Shown: positions 16,099 to 26,396, counted from the first letter of the stretch. The stretch is 64,000 bases of DNA from Microbacterium sp. LWO14-1.2 (GCF_038397715.1 NZ_CP151633.1:1612001-1676000); one strand, 5' to 3'. A program made the numbers and translations. The notes: generated by a model from the sequence alone, not told the origin.

Positions 16099-16231
16099 TG
16101 TACTTGAACTGCCCGCGAGGGGACGAAGGATCGACGTCATGACGCCTCACGAGAGCCGACAGTCGCTCGCCAGTACTCCGTCTCTGCACTGAACACGTAT
16201 CAGGGCCGGTCCGTCGCGGTGCCCTCCGGAG

Positions 16232-16297
16232 GTCGCACTTTCGCGCGCGGGTCGCAGGAATCCGAGGAATCCTTGCGACCCGAGCGCACAACTGCGG
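16232..16297. repeat. 66-bp hairpin element, copy C
   Basis: GTCGCACTTT, a stem starting CGCGCGGGTCGC paired to GCGACCCGAGCG, an altered loop with GGAATCC twice, then CACAACTGCGG. More diverged than copies A and B but clearly the same element. Confidence 0.8.
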
Positions 16298-16366
16298 CAG
16301 CACGGTCACCGCGTTTCGTGTCGCCGCTGCGCTCCTCGCGCGACGACCGCGCAGCCCCGCGTGACT

Positions 16367-16690
16367 TCAGCCGAGCGCGGCCTGGATCTGCCCCGCGAGC
16401 TTCTCGATGGCCTTCTTGTTCTTCACGCCGTCCATGAGTGCCGGCGGACGGTTGTGGTGCACGTTCAGCGACAGGTGCACGTCGGAGCCGGATGCTGCGG
16501 GCACGACGTTCGCGCGGCCCAGCAGCTCCCAGTTCAGCAGCGTCTTCTTGGTCTGGAAGTCGATCTGCGTCCCGTCGGGGCTCTGCCCGAGAACCTTGCT
16601 CTTGTTGTCGGCGAGCACGCGCTGCACGGCAGCCGCGGTGGTCGCCGCGTCGGCGTTCGAGTGGAAAGTGGTGGTGGCTTCTGCGGACAT
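16367..16690 (-). CDS. Hypothetical small protein
   Basis: 107 residues, no signal peptide or membrane helix. It has an N-terminal helix-rich half (AATTAAAVQRVLADNKSKVLGQ) and beta segments (TQIDFQTKKTLLNWELLGRANVVPA, SDVHLSLNVHHN), then a C-terminal helix with KNKKAIEKLAGQIQAAL. This suggests a small alpha/beta fold somewhat like lipid- or START-type proteins, but no family is recognised. Confidence 0.6.
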   Translation of the reverse strand: MSAEATTTFHSNADAATTAAAVQRVLADNKSKVLGQSPDGTQIDFQTKKTLLNWELLGRANVVPAASGSDVHLSLNVHHNRPPALMDGVKNKKAIEKLAGQIQAALG

Positions 16691-16826
16691 CGTGATCCCC
16701 TCCGGTCATGGTGTGTGCTCTCACGTTATCGGAGTCGTGATCGTTCACCCGGGTGCAGGCTCGCGTTCACCTGCGAGGCCTATCTTGAGTGCGGTCGCGC
16801 GAACGCGGCCAAGATTTGCGCACTTC

Positions 16827-16845
16827 ATTGTGCGTTAGCCACAAT
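16827..16845. promoter_or_regulatory. Candidate LacI operator before the ABC operon
   Basis: Inverted repeat ATTGTG-N7-CACAAT, about 50 bp before the solute-binding protein gene. The operon encodes its own LacI-family regulator, and the half-site is like classical lac-type operators. Overlapping GCGCAC...GTGCGT symmetry lies just upstream. Confidence 0.5.
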
Positions 16846-16894
16846 TTCTGGGTATGGTCGATCTGACATACCTCGATGACGAGAAAGGGCGACC

Positions 16895-17971
16895 ATGGTC
16901 GACATCCGAAACAAGCGCTGGTCTCTTCTGGGGATCGCGGCGATCGCCGCCGTCGCCCTGAGCGGGTGCGCAGGCGAAGCCGGCGGCGAAGGCGGTTCGG
17001 GCGACGGCGGTGGCTCCGACGACACGCTCATCGTCTACACGAACTCCAACAGCGACGGCCGCGGTGAGTGGATCACCGAGAAGGCAGCGGATGCCGGCAT
17101 CGACATCGAGATCGTCGGGCTCGGCGGCGCCGACCTGACGAACCGCATCATCGCCGAGAAGAACAACCCGGTCGGCGACGTCGTGTTCGGGCTCAACAAC
17201 ATGTTCTTCGAGCAGCTCAAGGCCGAGGAGGCCATCACCGCGTACGAGCCCGAGTGGAGCGGCGAGGTTCCGGCCGACGCGGGCGACCCCGCCGACGGTG
17301 CGTTCTGGCCGCTCGTGCAGCAGGCGATCGTGACGGTCTACGACGAGAACCGCATCTCCGACGCCCCCTCCGACGAGGAGGACCTGTGGACCGACGAGGA
17401 GTACGCGGGCCGCTACGAGGTCAACCCCGCACTGGGCCAGGCGACGCCGCAGCTCGTGCTCGCCGGCATCCTCTCCCGCCACCTCGACGAGGACGGCGAC
17501 CTGGGCGTCAGTGACGAGGGCTGGGACCTGGTGAAGTCGTACTACGCGAACGGCTCCCCCGCGGTCGAGGGCACCGACCTGTACGCGCGCATCTCGCGCG
17601 ACGAGGTCGACTACGGTGTGCTCCCGTCGAGCGGCATCGCCGCGCGTGACGCCGAGTACGGCACCTCGACCGGCATGATCGTCCCCGACTACGGCGTGCC
17701 GTACGTGACCGAGCAGATCGCGCAGATCGCCGGCACCGACAACGAGGCGAAGGCTCAGGAGTTCATCGACTGGTTCGGCAGCGCGGAGGTGCAGGGCGAG
17801 TTCGCCGCCGAGTTCAACGCCATGCCGGTCAACGAGGGCGCGGTCGACAAGGCCAACCCCGAGGTCGTCGAGCTCATGGACTCGCTCCCCCGTCAGGACA
17901 TCGACTTCGGCTTCGTGAGCGAGAACCTCGGCGCCTGGGTCGAGAAGGTCACGCTCGAGTACATCGGCTGA
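16895..17971 (+). CDS. ABC transporter solute-binding lipoprotein
   Basis: 358 residues. Signal peptide with lipobox LSGC (Cys about residue 25), a Gly/Ser/Glu linker, then a periplasmic-binding fold of the iron/polyamine/2-aminoethylphosphonate type: TLIVYTNSNSDGRGEWI at the start, GDVVFGLNNMFF, then YGVLPSSGIAARD. Anchored on the outer face of the membrane, it delivers substrate to the permease encoded two genes on. Substrate not fixed by sequence; the metallophosphoesterase in the operon favours a phosphorus-containing compound. Confidence 0.88.
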   Translation: MVDIRNKRWSLLGIAAIAAVALSGCAGEAGGEGGSGDGGGSDDTLIVYTNSNSDGRGEWITEKAADAGIDIEIVGLGGADLTNRIIAEKNNPVGDVVFGLNNMFFEQLKAEEAITAYEPEWSGEVPADAGDPADGAFWPLVQQAIVTVYDENRISDAPSDEEDLWTDEEYAGRYEVNPALGQATPQLVLAGILSRHLDEDGDLGVSDEGWDLVKSYYANGSPAVEGTDLYARISRDEVDYGVLPSSGIAARDAEYGTSTGMIVPDYGVPYVTEQIAQIAGTDNEAKAQEFIDWFGSAEVQGEFAAEFNAMPVNEGAVDKANPEVVELMDSLPRQDIDFGFVSENLGAWVEKVTLEYIG

Positions 17972-18008
17972 CCCCCGCACACGACACGACACGATCGAGG
18001 AAGACACC

Positions 18009-19025
<1,017 letters not shown>

Positions 19026-19026
19026 C

Positions 19027-20916
19027 ATGTCGAACGCCCAGGAACCCCGCGACCCGAAGAACACTCGGAACCCTCAGAACCCCGTGGTCCCGCCGTCTGC
19101 CGCCATGACCGGAGGTGCAGGCGCTCTGACGACCGAGGCGGTCGTCGAGGAGCAGACGCCGGGACCGCGGCCCCGCCGCAGGGGCCGCCCCGGCAGCATC
19201 CGTGCGATGCTGCGTTCGCCGCTCGCCTGGGTGACCGGCATCGTGGTGGTGTGGTTCGCTGCCGCGTTCCTCGTGCTGCCGAACGCCGCCCTGCTCGGCG
19301 TCACGTTCTTCCCCGACGGGCAGTTCAGCATCCGCGCCGTCGAGAAGCTGTTCGGCAGCGAGCGCGCGCTGAAGACCCTCGGCAACAGCTTCCTGCTCGC
19401 GATCACGCTGTCTGTCACGGTGAACGTGGTGGGCGTGTTCATCGTGCTGGTCACGAAGTACTTCCAGGTGCGCGGTGCGCGTCTGCTGTGGCTCGGCTAC
19501 GCGACCACGCTCATCTACGGCGGCATCGTGCTCGCCGCGGGCTACAACTTCATCTACGGCCGCTTCGGGTTCTTCACGAACATGATGGTCAACTGGTGGC
19601 CCGACATGGACCGCGACTGGTTCTCGGGCTACTTCGCGGTCGTCTCCGTGATGACGTTCGCGACGACGACGAACCACATGCTGTTCCTGTCGTCGTCGCT
19701 CGGCAAGGTCGACTACGCCTCGATCGAGGCCGCGAAGCTCATGGGCGCCTCGACGTGGACCATCCTGCGCCGCATCGTGCTGCCGGTCATGAAGCCGATG
19801 CTGTTCGCGGTCACGGTGCTCACGTTCCTCATCGGGCTCGGGGCTCTGACGGCCCCGCTCGTGCTCGGCGGACCGGACTTCCAGACCGTCGCGCCGCTCA
19901 TCATCGACCTCTCTCGGAGTCCGATCACGCGTGACATCGCGGCGCTGCTGGCGATCGTGCTCGGCATTGCGACCATCATCCTGCTCGCGATCATGAACCG
20001 GTTCGAGAAGTCGGGCGTGTACTTCTCGGTCGCGAAGGTGGCGACGCCGATCCAGAAGCAGCGGATCCGCAACCCGTTCGCGAACATCGCCGTGCACGTC
20101 GTCGCGTACCTGCTGTGGGTGATCTACCTCATCCCCGTCGTGCTGATCGTCATCTTCTCGTTCGTCGACGCGCGCAGCATCCTCGCCGGGTCGATCACCC
20201 TCGACAGCTTCACGCTCGACAACTACATCACCGTGTTCTCGAGCGCCTCGGCGATCCGCCCGTTCATCGTCAGCGTCGTCTACAGCGCCCTCGCGTCGCT
20301 GATCGTGGTCGGCGGTCTGCTGTTCGTCGCACGGATGCTGCAGAAGCACCGCAACCTGTTGACGACGGCGATCGAGTACGTGCTGCACATCCCGTGGATC
20401 CTGCCGATCGTGCTCATCGCCCTCGCGCTGGTGACCGCGTTCGACAAGCCGCTCGCGATCGTGGGAGGGTTCGTGCTCACCGGCACGCCGATCCTGCTGC
20501 TCATCGCGTACATCTCGGTGAAGATCCCGTTCACGCTGCGGCTGCTGAAGGCCGGGTTCGCGTCGGTGCCCGACTCGCTCGAAGACGCTTCGCGCATCCT
20601 CGGCGCGAAGTCGCTGACCACGTTCCGCCGGGTGCTGATCCCGCTCGTGCTGCCGACGGCCGCCGCGATCACGGCGCTCAACTTCAACAGCCTGCTCGAC
20701 GACTACGACGCGGCGATCTTCCTGTACCACCCGCTGTACAAGCCGCTGGGCGTCGCGATCCAGGAGAGCACCCGCGGCGAGAACAATCTCGACGCGATGC
20801 CGATCACGTTCGTCTACACGGTGCTGCTCATGATCATCATGGGTGTCACCATGTATCTCGTGTACGGACGAGGATCGCGCGCCGGAGCGCCCCGCAAGCG
20901 GAAGACGCGCGCATGA
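19027..20916 (+). CDS. ABC transporter permease, two fused inner-membrane domains
   Basis: 629 residues with two binding-protein-dependent permease domains in one chain. EAA loops are EAAKLMGASTWTILRRIVLP (about 240) and EDASRILGAKSLTTFRRVLIP (about 520). A Pro-rich, basic cytosolic N-terminus of about 65 residues comes first. Fused permeases are known in the iron/phosphonate class. It starts one base after the ATPase stop and overlaps the LacI gene by four bases. Confidence 0.92.
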   Translation: MSNAQEPRDPKNTRNPQNPVVPPSAAMTGGAGALTTEAVVEEQTPGPRPRRRGRPGSIRAMLRSPLAWVTGIVVVWFAAAFLVLPNAALLGVTFFPDGQFSIRAVEKLFGSERALKTLGNSFLLAITLSVTVNVVGVFIVLVTKYFQVRGARLLWLGYATTLIYGGIVLAAGYNFIYGRFGFFTNMMVNWWPDMDRDWFSGYFAVVSVMTFATTTNHMLFLSSSLGKVDYASIEAAKLMGASTWTILRRIVLPVMKPMLFAVTVLTFLIGLGALTAPLVLGGPDFQTVAPLIIDLSRSPITRDIAALLAIVLGIATIILLAIMNRFEKSGVYFSVAKVATPIQKQRIRNPFANIAVHVVAYLLWVIYLIPVVLIVIFSFVDARSILAGSITLDSFTLDNYITVFSSASAIRPFIVSVVYSALASLIVVGGLLFVARMLQKHRNLLTTAIEYVLHIPWILPIVLIALALVTAFDKPLAIVGGFVLTGTPILLLIAYISVKIPFTLRLLKAGFASVPDSLEDASRILGAKSLTTFRRVLIPLVLPTAAAITALNFNSLLDDYDAAIFLYHPLYKPLGVAIQESTRGENNLDAMPITFVYTVLLMIIMGVTMYLVYGRGSRAGAPRKRKTRA

Positions 20917-21926
20917 ACTCTGACTCGACGCCTGCCCTTCGGGTGACGATCTCCGACGTCGCGACCGCGGCCGGGGTGTCTCGCGCGACCGCGACCAGGG
21001 CGCTGAAGGGCGAGGGGCGGTTCGCTCCCGAGACGCAGGAGCGGATCCTCGCGGAGGCCGAACGCCTCGGGTACGTGCCGAACACGATGGCCGCCGAGCT
21101 CGCCGCCGGACGCACCGGCACGGTCGGACTCATGCTGCGCGACGCCAGCAACCCTGCGTACGGTCTGCTGTTCTCACGGTTGCAGGACGAAGCGCACCAG
21201 CGAGGACTCGACCTGCTCACCGTCACGATCGGTGCCGACGAGCAGGGTGCCAAGCAGGTCGGCGCGCTGCACCGACTGCTCGGCATGCGCGTCGCGGGGC
21301 TCATCGTCGCGACCGGCGGCATCACCACCGCGCAGCTCGAGCCGTTCGCCGACCAGGTGCCGATCCTGCGCGCCGGTCGCGCGGAGACCTCGGGGCGCAT
21401 CCACTCGGCGCACTACGACGATCCGGCGCACGGGCGGCTGCTCGCCTCGCACGTGGTGTCGCTGGGGCACCGTCGGGTGGTCGTGCTCGCCGGCGACGAG
21501 GAGGTGTCGTTCCCGGAGCATCTGCGGGCGCTCGCGATGCACGAGACGCTGTCGGATGCCGGGGTCGACGTGACTCTCGTCTCGACCGGGGCGCGGCCGG
21601 AAGACGGCGTGCCCGAGGCGCTGGGTCTTGTCCGCGGCGGCGCGACCGCCGTGATGTGCGCGTCGGACTACCGGCAGCTCGCCGTCATGCGGGCTCTGCG
21701 TGACGCTGGCCTCTCGGTGCCCGGCGATGTGAGCGTGACGGGGTGCGACGGCATCCTTCCCGGCGCCGACCTGCTGGGGCTCACGACCGTGCGCATTCCC
21801 GTGGAGCAGGTCGCCGCCGCGGCCGTCGAGACCATGCAGGAGCTGCTGACCGCTGAGTCCGATGCTCCTGTGCGGCGTGGGTTCGCCGGGGAGCTGGTGC
21901 TCGGGGCGACCGCCGGAGCCCTCTGA
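20913..21926 (+). CDS. LacI-family regulator
   Basis: 337 residues. N-terminal LacI HTH: VTISDVATAAGVSRATATRALKGEGRFAPETQERILAEAERLGYVPN, then the periplasmic-binding-like sensor domain from about residue 68. ATGA overlap with the permease gene. As it sits inside the transport operon it most likely senses the transported compound or a product and controls the promoter at about 16830. Confidence 0.92.
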   Translation: MNSDSTPALRVTISDVATAAGVSRATATRALKGEGRFAPETQERILAEAERLGYVPNTMAAELAAGRTGTVGLMLRDASNPAYGLLFSRLQDEAHQRGLDLLTVTIGADEQGAKQVGALHRLLGMRVAGLIVATGGITTAQLEPFADQVPILRAGRAETSGRIHSAHYDDPAHGRLLASHVVSLGHRRVVVLAGDEEVSFPEHLRALAMHETLSDAGVDVTLVSTGARPEDGVPEALGLVRGGATAVMCASDYRQLAVMRALRDAGLSVPGDVSVTGCDGILPGADLLGLTTVRIPVEQVAAAAVETMQELLTAESDAPVRRGFAGELVLGATAGAL

Positions 21927-22002
21927 CCCCTCGCCTTTTGTTTTTCCTTGCCGTTGTTCGCAGTGCCCGTTCGCTGACACCTTTTGCCGATCTGGAAGAG
22001 AC

Positions 22003-22896
22003 ATGATCCTCACCGAACACCCCCGTCCGTCGCACACGTTCGTGCACATCTCCGACACGCACCTGCCCGGCGAGAGGTCGCCCCTCTACGGCAGCGGGGC
22101 GGATGCCGATTCGAACCTCGACCTCATGCTGTCGCGGCTGATCGCCTCAGGACTCCGGCCCGACGCGCTGCTGATGACCGGCGATCTCACCGACCGCGGG
22201 GATGCATCGGCGTACGAGCGGCTGCGGGCCCTGGTCGACCCGGCTGCGGAGGCCCTGGGGTGCGAGGTCGTGTGGGTCGCGGGGAACCATGACGACCGCG
22301 GGACGATGCGGTCTGCGCTGGCGTTGTCAGGGTCTGGCTCTGATCCGATCACCGAGGTGCGCTGGTTCGGCGGGCTGCGGGTGATCGTGGTCGACTCGAC
22401 CGTGCCCGGTGCGCACTGGGGCGAGGTCCCAGCCGAGCAACTGTCGTGGCTCGCGTCGGAGCTCGCATCGCCCGCGCCCGATGGGACGCTGCTGCTCATG
22501 CACCACCCGCCGCTGCCGACCGTGCTCGACCTCGCGGTGACCGTCGAGCTGCGCGATCAGCCGGCGCTGGCAGAGGTACTGCGCGGGTCGGATGTGCGCG
22601 GCATCCTCTCGGGTCACGTGCACCACCCGTCGTTCGGCACGTTCGCGGGGATCCCCGTCGCGGTCGCGTCGTCGAGCGCGTACGGGCAGGATCTCGCGCA
22701 GCCCGTCGGCGCGACGAGAGGTCAGGATGCCGCGCAGGGCTACAACCTCGTGCACGTCTACGCCGACTCGGTCGTGCACTCCGTGGTGTCTCTCGAACGC
22801 GGCGCCGATGTGGGCGAGCCGGTCGGAGCGGAGGATGCCGGGACCCGCATCGCCGACCGCGGCATCGCCTGGCGGGATTCCTCTCCGGTTCGTTGA
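22003..22896 (+). CDS. Metallophosphoesterase (cyclic-nucleotide/glycerophosphodiester type)
   Basis: 297 residues with the calcineurin-like motifs in order: HISDTHL (about 15-21), TGDLTDRG, AGNHDDR, LLMHHPPLP and SGHVHHPSFG. No signal peptide, so cytosolic. Last gene of the ABC importer operon, so it may hydrolyse an imported phosphodiester; this is inference. CpdA-like cAMP hydrolysis is an alternative. Confidence 0.88.
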   Translation: MILTEHPRPSHTFVHISDTHLPGERSPLYGSGADADSNLDLMLSRLIASGLRPDALLMTGDLTDRGDASAYERLRALVDPAAEALGCEVVWVAGNHDDRGTMRSALALSGSGSDPITEVRWFGGLRVIVVDSTVPGAHWGEVPAEQLSWLASELASPAPDGTLLLMHHPPLPTVLDLAVTVELRDQPALAEVLRGSDVRGILSGHVHHPSFGTFAGIPVAVASSSAYGQDLAQPVGATRGQDAAQGYNLVHVYADSVVHSVVSLERGADVGEPVGAEDAGTRIADRGIAWRDSSPVR

Positions 22897-22988
22897 GCGA
22901 TCGCCTTCCCTTCGCGGGTCGTTGAGCGAGCGGAGCGAGACGAAACGCCCTTCCCCAGGTCGTTGAGCGAGCGAAGCGAGACGAAACG
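22888..22988 (+). repeat. 31-bp repeat cluster, two full units and a partial
   Basis: Full units at 22917-22947 and 22958-22988, both starting GGTCGTTGAGCGAGCG and ending GAGACGAAACG. A partial unit at 22888 overlaps the end of the phosphoesterase gene. It separates convergent genes. Confidence 0.85.
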
Positions 22989-23019
22989 CGGTCCCCTCCG
23001 CAGAGCACGAACCCGCTCC

Positions 23020-23616
23020 CTACCCCCACACTCCCGCCGCGCCGAGCGCTTCCCGCAGCTCCTCCAGGCCGACGAAGTGATGCACCACCATCCCCAACGC
23101 ATCTGCACCGCCCAGCTTCGCCGCCGAGTCGTCCGTGAAGAACGCCTCCGTCGGCTCAACTCCCATGGCCTCGATCACGTGCCGGAACGCCCGCTCGTCG
23201 GGTTTCGTCCATCCGATCTCCGCCGAGTTGAACACGGCCTCGAAGTGCGAATCCAACCCCAGAGACTCCACTTCCTCCGGGATCGTGTCGGTGCCGTTGG
23301 TCAGGATGGCGGTGCGGATGCCGCGGGCTCGCAGCTCGTCCACCAGCTCGAGCACCTCCTGATCGGCCCGGAACGGCTGACTTCCCCAGGCCTCGGCCGC
23401 GACAGGGTTGCCGAGTTCCTCGCCTACCCGGTGGATCCATTCGGCGCGCGAGATCGCGCCGGTGGTGACCAGTTCGAGGTGGCTCGGGGTGAAGGCCCGG
23501 GCTTCGATCGACCCGATGGCGAGTCCGTGCTCGCGTTCGATGGTCGCGACGTTCTCGGGATCGAAGTGGCGGACCACGCCGTCGAGATCGAACAGGACGA
23601 GACGGATGGCAGACAT
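23020..23616 (-). CDS. HAD-family hydrolase
   Basis: 198 residues. HAD motifs: FDLDGVV (nucleophile Asp, about residue 9), ILTNGT (motif II), Lys in GWTKPDERAF (motif III) and FFTDDSAAKLGGADALGM (motif IV). A small helical cap lies between. It probably dephosphorylates a small metabolite or sugar phosphate; specificity unknown. Single gene. Confidence 0.9.
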   Translation of the reverse strand: MSAIRLVLFDLDGVVRHFDPENVATIEREHGLAIGSIEARAFTPSHLELVTTGAISRAEWIHRVGEELGNPVAAEAWGSQPFRADQEVLELVDELRARGIRTAILTNGTDTIPEEVESLGLDSHFEAVFNSAEIGWTKPDERAFRHVIEAMGVEPTEAFFTDDSAAKLGGADALGMVVHHFVGLEELREALGAAGVWG

Positions 23617-23639
23617 CGGACCACGCTAACCGATGCGGT

Positions 23640-24020
23640 TCACCGGACCCAGGAGATGCAGGCTTCGCCGTCCGTGCGCACTCCGAGCCTCGTGACCAGG
23701 TCGGGGTAGTCCGAGAACGACTCCGTCACCTCGACGATGAATTGGCCGTCTTCTTGAGACGCGACCTCGAGAGAGTAGCTCTTGAGCTCTGGCAGGTCCG
23801 AGTTCACGCCGCCGAGAATCGGGCCGCATGAGAGGGTTTGCGCCGATTCCTCGTCGCCCGTTCGACTCGCGTCCACCCAATGCTCGGCGATCTCACGGGC
23901 GCGTTCTTCAGGGCTCAGCTCGACCGCGGTGCAGGCGACCAGCGAGAGCGAGGCAAATGCGGTGACGATGAGGAGGGCAGCGGCTCTGGCGGCCCTCCCT
24001 CGCCGGACCTCAGGAGCCAT
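23640..24020 (-). CDS. Hypothetical lipoprotein
   Basis: 126 residues. Signal peptide with lipobox LVAC (Cys about residue 30). The mature part is short, with AREIAEHWVDASRTGDEESAQTLSCG, a pattern common in actinobacterial lipoproteins of the DUF4878/NTF2-like kind, and a C-terminal EACISWVR. Its start overlaps the end of the upstream lipoprotein gene by 11 bases, so the two are coupled. Confidence 0.72.
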   Translation of the reverse strand: MAPEVRRGRAARAAALLIVTAFASLSLVACTAVELSPEERAREIAEHWVDASRTGDEESAQTLSCGPILGGVNSDLPELKSYSLEVASQEDGQFIVEVTESFSDYPDLVTRLGVRTDGEACISWVR

Positions 24021-24561
24021 CGGAGAGAGCCCGGAACCACTGCAGGCACAGGCCGCTCTCTGAGGCGGTGCGCTCGTTCGGGTCGTCCCACTGGATCACC
24101 CGCGGCGGCTCCCACTGCGTGAAGTACTCCGGATACGCCACCCGCGCTTGATCCACTGCGTGGAGCAGGGCTTCGGCGCCGTCCAGGTCGCCTGCATCCG
24201 CGCGGTCCCACGCGGCATCCAGATTCGCGCAGGCCCAGTACTGGTAGGCGGGGCTCGCTCCCGTGACCCATTCCCCACTGCGACCGGCGGATGGGACCTT
24301 CGCCGGAAAGGCGTATCCGGAAGGGAGCACGTAGGGGAAGTTCGCGATGGCGTCGTCGTATCGGCTCTGGGACTCGGCCTGGGTGGCGGAGCCGGTCCAC
24401 GAGGGAGTCGGGGTCGGCGTCGCGGAGTCGGATTGAGCCGACGATGTCGGCGTCATCGTCGGTACGGGCGCGGACGCCGCGCCAGCGGAGCATCCGGTCG
24501 CGACCGCGAGCGCCACACCCAGCACCGCCAGGACCAATGAGGTTCGCGACGCTGAGCGCAT
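24010..24561 (-). CDS. Hypothetical lipoprotein
   Basis: 183 residues. Signal peptide with lipobox ATGC (Cys about residue 24), a Pro/Thr/Ser linker (about 32-58), then an unrecognised domain with YAFPAKVPSAGRSGEWVTGASPAYQYWACANLDAAW. The domain has cysteines in YWAC and GLCLQWF that may pair. Transcribed with the smaller lipoprotein downstream. Confidence 0.72.
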   Translation of the reverse strand: MRSASRTSLVLAVLGVALAVATGCSAGAASAPVPTMTPTSSAQSDSATPTPTPSWTGSATQAESQSRYDDAIANFPYVLPSGYAFPAKVPSAGRSGEWVTGASPAYQYWACANLDAAWDRADAGDLDGAEALLHAVDQARVAYPEYFTQWEPPRVIQWDDPNERTASESGLCLQWFRALSDGS

Positions 24562-24603
24562 AGGGCGATACTGACAGATCCCGCGCCCGGCTCCCAGACC
24601 CGT

Positions 24604-25119
24604 TCACGGACTCGCGAGGACGCCCTCCTCATCGCGGGTCCACACGTTGTTGGCGCTGTCGCGGAACGACATCCCGACGATGCGGCGCTTGCGGGACTTG
24701 GTGACCGGGCGGATCTCGTCGTCGAAGGAGCGCAGCCGCGACGCGTACTTCCACGCGTAGGCCTCGAGTGTCTCCTCCAGGAAGTACGCCCCGGGCGGGA
24801 GGATCGTGAGGGTGATGGGCCGCCGCTCACGGGCGGACGAGTCGGTCACGCGCACCACGACGTCGTAGATCGCCTGCTCGGACGAATTCACGACGACGAC
24901 CCCGTAGGTCCTGCGGTCGTCGGCGAGGTGGATGCGGGAGGCCACCCACGCGAAGACCTTGCTCGCCTGGGCGGAGCGTTCGCGGAGCACCGCGGACTCG
25001 TCGCGTTTGGCCTCTCGCTCGAGCAGTCGGCGGCCGTGACGTGCACCAACGATGGCGGCCGACAGCGCGCCGATGGCGGTGGCGGCGGTGACGATGTCTG
25101 CGAGGGATCCGAGTTCCAT
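24604..25119 (-). CDS. Hypothetical single-pass membrane protein, paralogue of the 13678 gene
   Basis: 171 residues from ATG 25119. N-terminal helix (about 6-28), then an arginine/glutamate-rich coil, then a beta-rich soluble domain with YGVVVVNSSEQAIYDVVVRV and SFRDSANNVWTRDEEGVL. These blocks line up with VDIHVQNLAASPVYEVRL and FCDAAGAWWHRSARGVL in the 13678 protein. The longer frame upstream gives an Arg/Pro-rich sequence without a helix and is rejected. Confidence 0.68.
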   Translation of the reverse strand: MELGSLADIVTAATAIGALSAAIVGARHGRRLLEREAKRDESAVLRERSAQASKVFAWVASRIHLADDRRTYGVVVVNSSEQAIYDVVVRVTDSSARERRPITLTILPPGAYFLEETLEAYAWKYASRLRSFDDEIRPVTKSRKRRIVGMSFRDSANNVWTRDEEGVLASP

Positions 25120-25265
25120 CCGCTCACCGTAGGCGCGTGGCGATGGCGGCTGGAGCCGACCTGCGGGTCGCCCCGCGCGGCATACCGATGTTCTCAAGCG
25201 AGGGTCGCGCGCGAGGCTGCTCGCTGTGGCGAGCGGATGCCGGACCGGACCCCACCTCGCATAAA

Positions 25266-25307
25266 TGCAGGAACCCCGCTCCTATAGACGGAAGCGGGGC
25301 TCCTGCA
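25266..25307 (-). terminator. Rho-independent terminator
   Basis: Stem of 15 bp with one mismatch (25266-25280 with 25293-25307). On the minus strand it is followed by TTTAT. It lies just after the stop of the DUF2510/Ltp gene. Confidence 0.8.
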
Positions 25308-25316
25308 GGATTCGGA

Positions 25317-26258
25317 TCAGTAGCCCACAGCTGCCAGCCCGAACTCGATCTCGGTCGGGAGGAACCCCTCGTATGCGAGCTGGTCGTAGAGACCCTGACG
25401 CGAGAACGAGGAGAACTCGAGGTAAGACGCTGCCTTCTCTGCGGCTTCGGCGTTCCAGTCAGCTCCGGCGTTGTCGACAGCGAAAGTCGCGTCTTCCGTC
25501 GAGAACCCTTCGAACTCGAGCTGACCGATCAGACCTGTACGCGAGAACCCGGTGAAGCCGAGGTAGTTCTTCGCAGAGCGGATGGCGTTCTCCTGCCCGA
25601 TCGTCAGCTTGGGCTTCTCCTCCAGCGCGAGTGTGATGTCCGCGCCCTCTTCGACTGACGCGCCCGCCGCGGGATTCGTGGAGAGCACCTTCGCGAGGGG
25701 GTCGGTCAGCGTCGACACAACCGGAGGATTCAGGCCGGCGCTGGTCAGCGCGACCAGCGCCTCCGCCGCCGTCATTCCGGTGACATCGGGAACCGTCACC
25801 ATGACGACAGGCTCCTCTTCCTCGACAGTCGCGGTCGTATCGGTCACTGCGGCCGGCTGCTCGTCGGCCGTTGTCGTGTTGCTGTTTCCCCCGCCGTTCA
25901 CCGCGTTGGCGATGCCGCCCACGATGAGAATCCCCGCAAGAACCGACCCGGCGATGATCAGCCCCTTCTTCTTGGACTTCTTCGGCGGCGCGCTAGGGGC
26001 GGCGGCCGGAAAAGCCGTCGCGCCCGGTGCGGGAGGCGCCGGCATGTGAGGCGAAGCCGCCATCCCGGGGATGCCGGTCGAGGTGTTACTCGGTACAACC
26101 TCCGTCGGAGCATCCGCACTCGGCAGAACGGCCGTGGACGAGTCGGGGGCGGGCACCGGCGGTTGCGGCTCCAACCACTGGATGCCGTCCCAGTAACGCT
26201 GTTCGTTGTTTGCGTGCGGCGCGGGGTACCAACCCGGCGCCGGATTCTGATCGGTCAT
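25317..26258 (-). CDS. DUF2510 membrane protein with PASTA and two Ltp repeats
   Basis: 313 residues. DUF2510 at the N-terminus (PGWYPAPHANNEQRYWDGIQWLEP), a Pro/Ala linker, KKSKKK and a transmembrane helix (about 99-117), a PASTA domain (VTVPDVTGMTAAEALVALTSAGL, about 150-220), then two Ltp repeats (AIRSAKNYLGFTGFSRTGLIGQLEFEGF and EKAASYLEFSSFSRQGLYDQLAYEGF). The C-terminus is outside the cell. Ltp repeats occur in a phage lipoprotein that blocks DNA injection by other phages, and in many actinobacterial surface proteins. Confidence 0.85.
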   Translation of the reverse strand: MTDQNPAPGWYPAPHANNEQRYWDGIQWLEPQPPVPAPDSSTAVLPSADAPTEVVPSNTSTGIPGMAASPHMPAPPAPGATAFPAAAPSAPPKKSKKKGLIIAGSVLAGILIVGGIANAVNGGGNSNTTTADEQPAAVTDTTATVEEEEPVVMVTVPDVTGMTAAEALVALTSAGLNPPVVSTLTDPLAKVLSTNPAAGASVEEGADITLALEEKPKLTIGQENAIRSAKNYLGFTGFSRTGLIGQLEFEGFSTEDATFAVDNAGADWNAEAAEKAASYLEFSSFSRQGLYDQLAYEGFLPTEIEFGLAAVGY

Positions 26259-26396
26259 CTTTCTTCCCCTCTGATGGCGTCTCCGCCTGTCAGCTCCCCC
26301 AGTGGCAGCCAAACGTGGTCGTGATGTCCCACGGGCAACGGCGCCCGTGGGGTACTGCTCCGACGATGCCCCGACGTGCATCGGGACAGCGCACGC

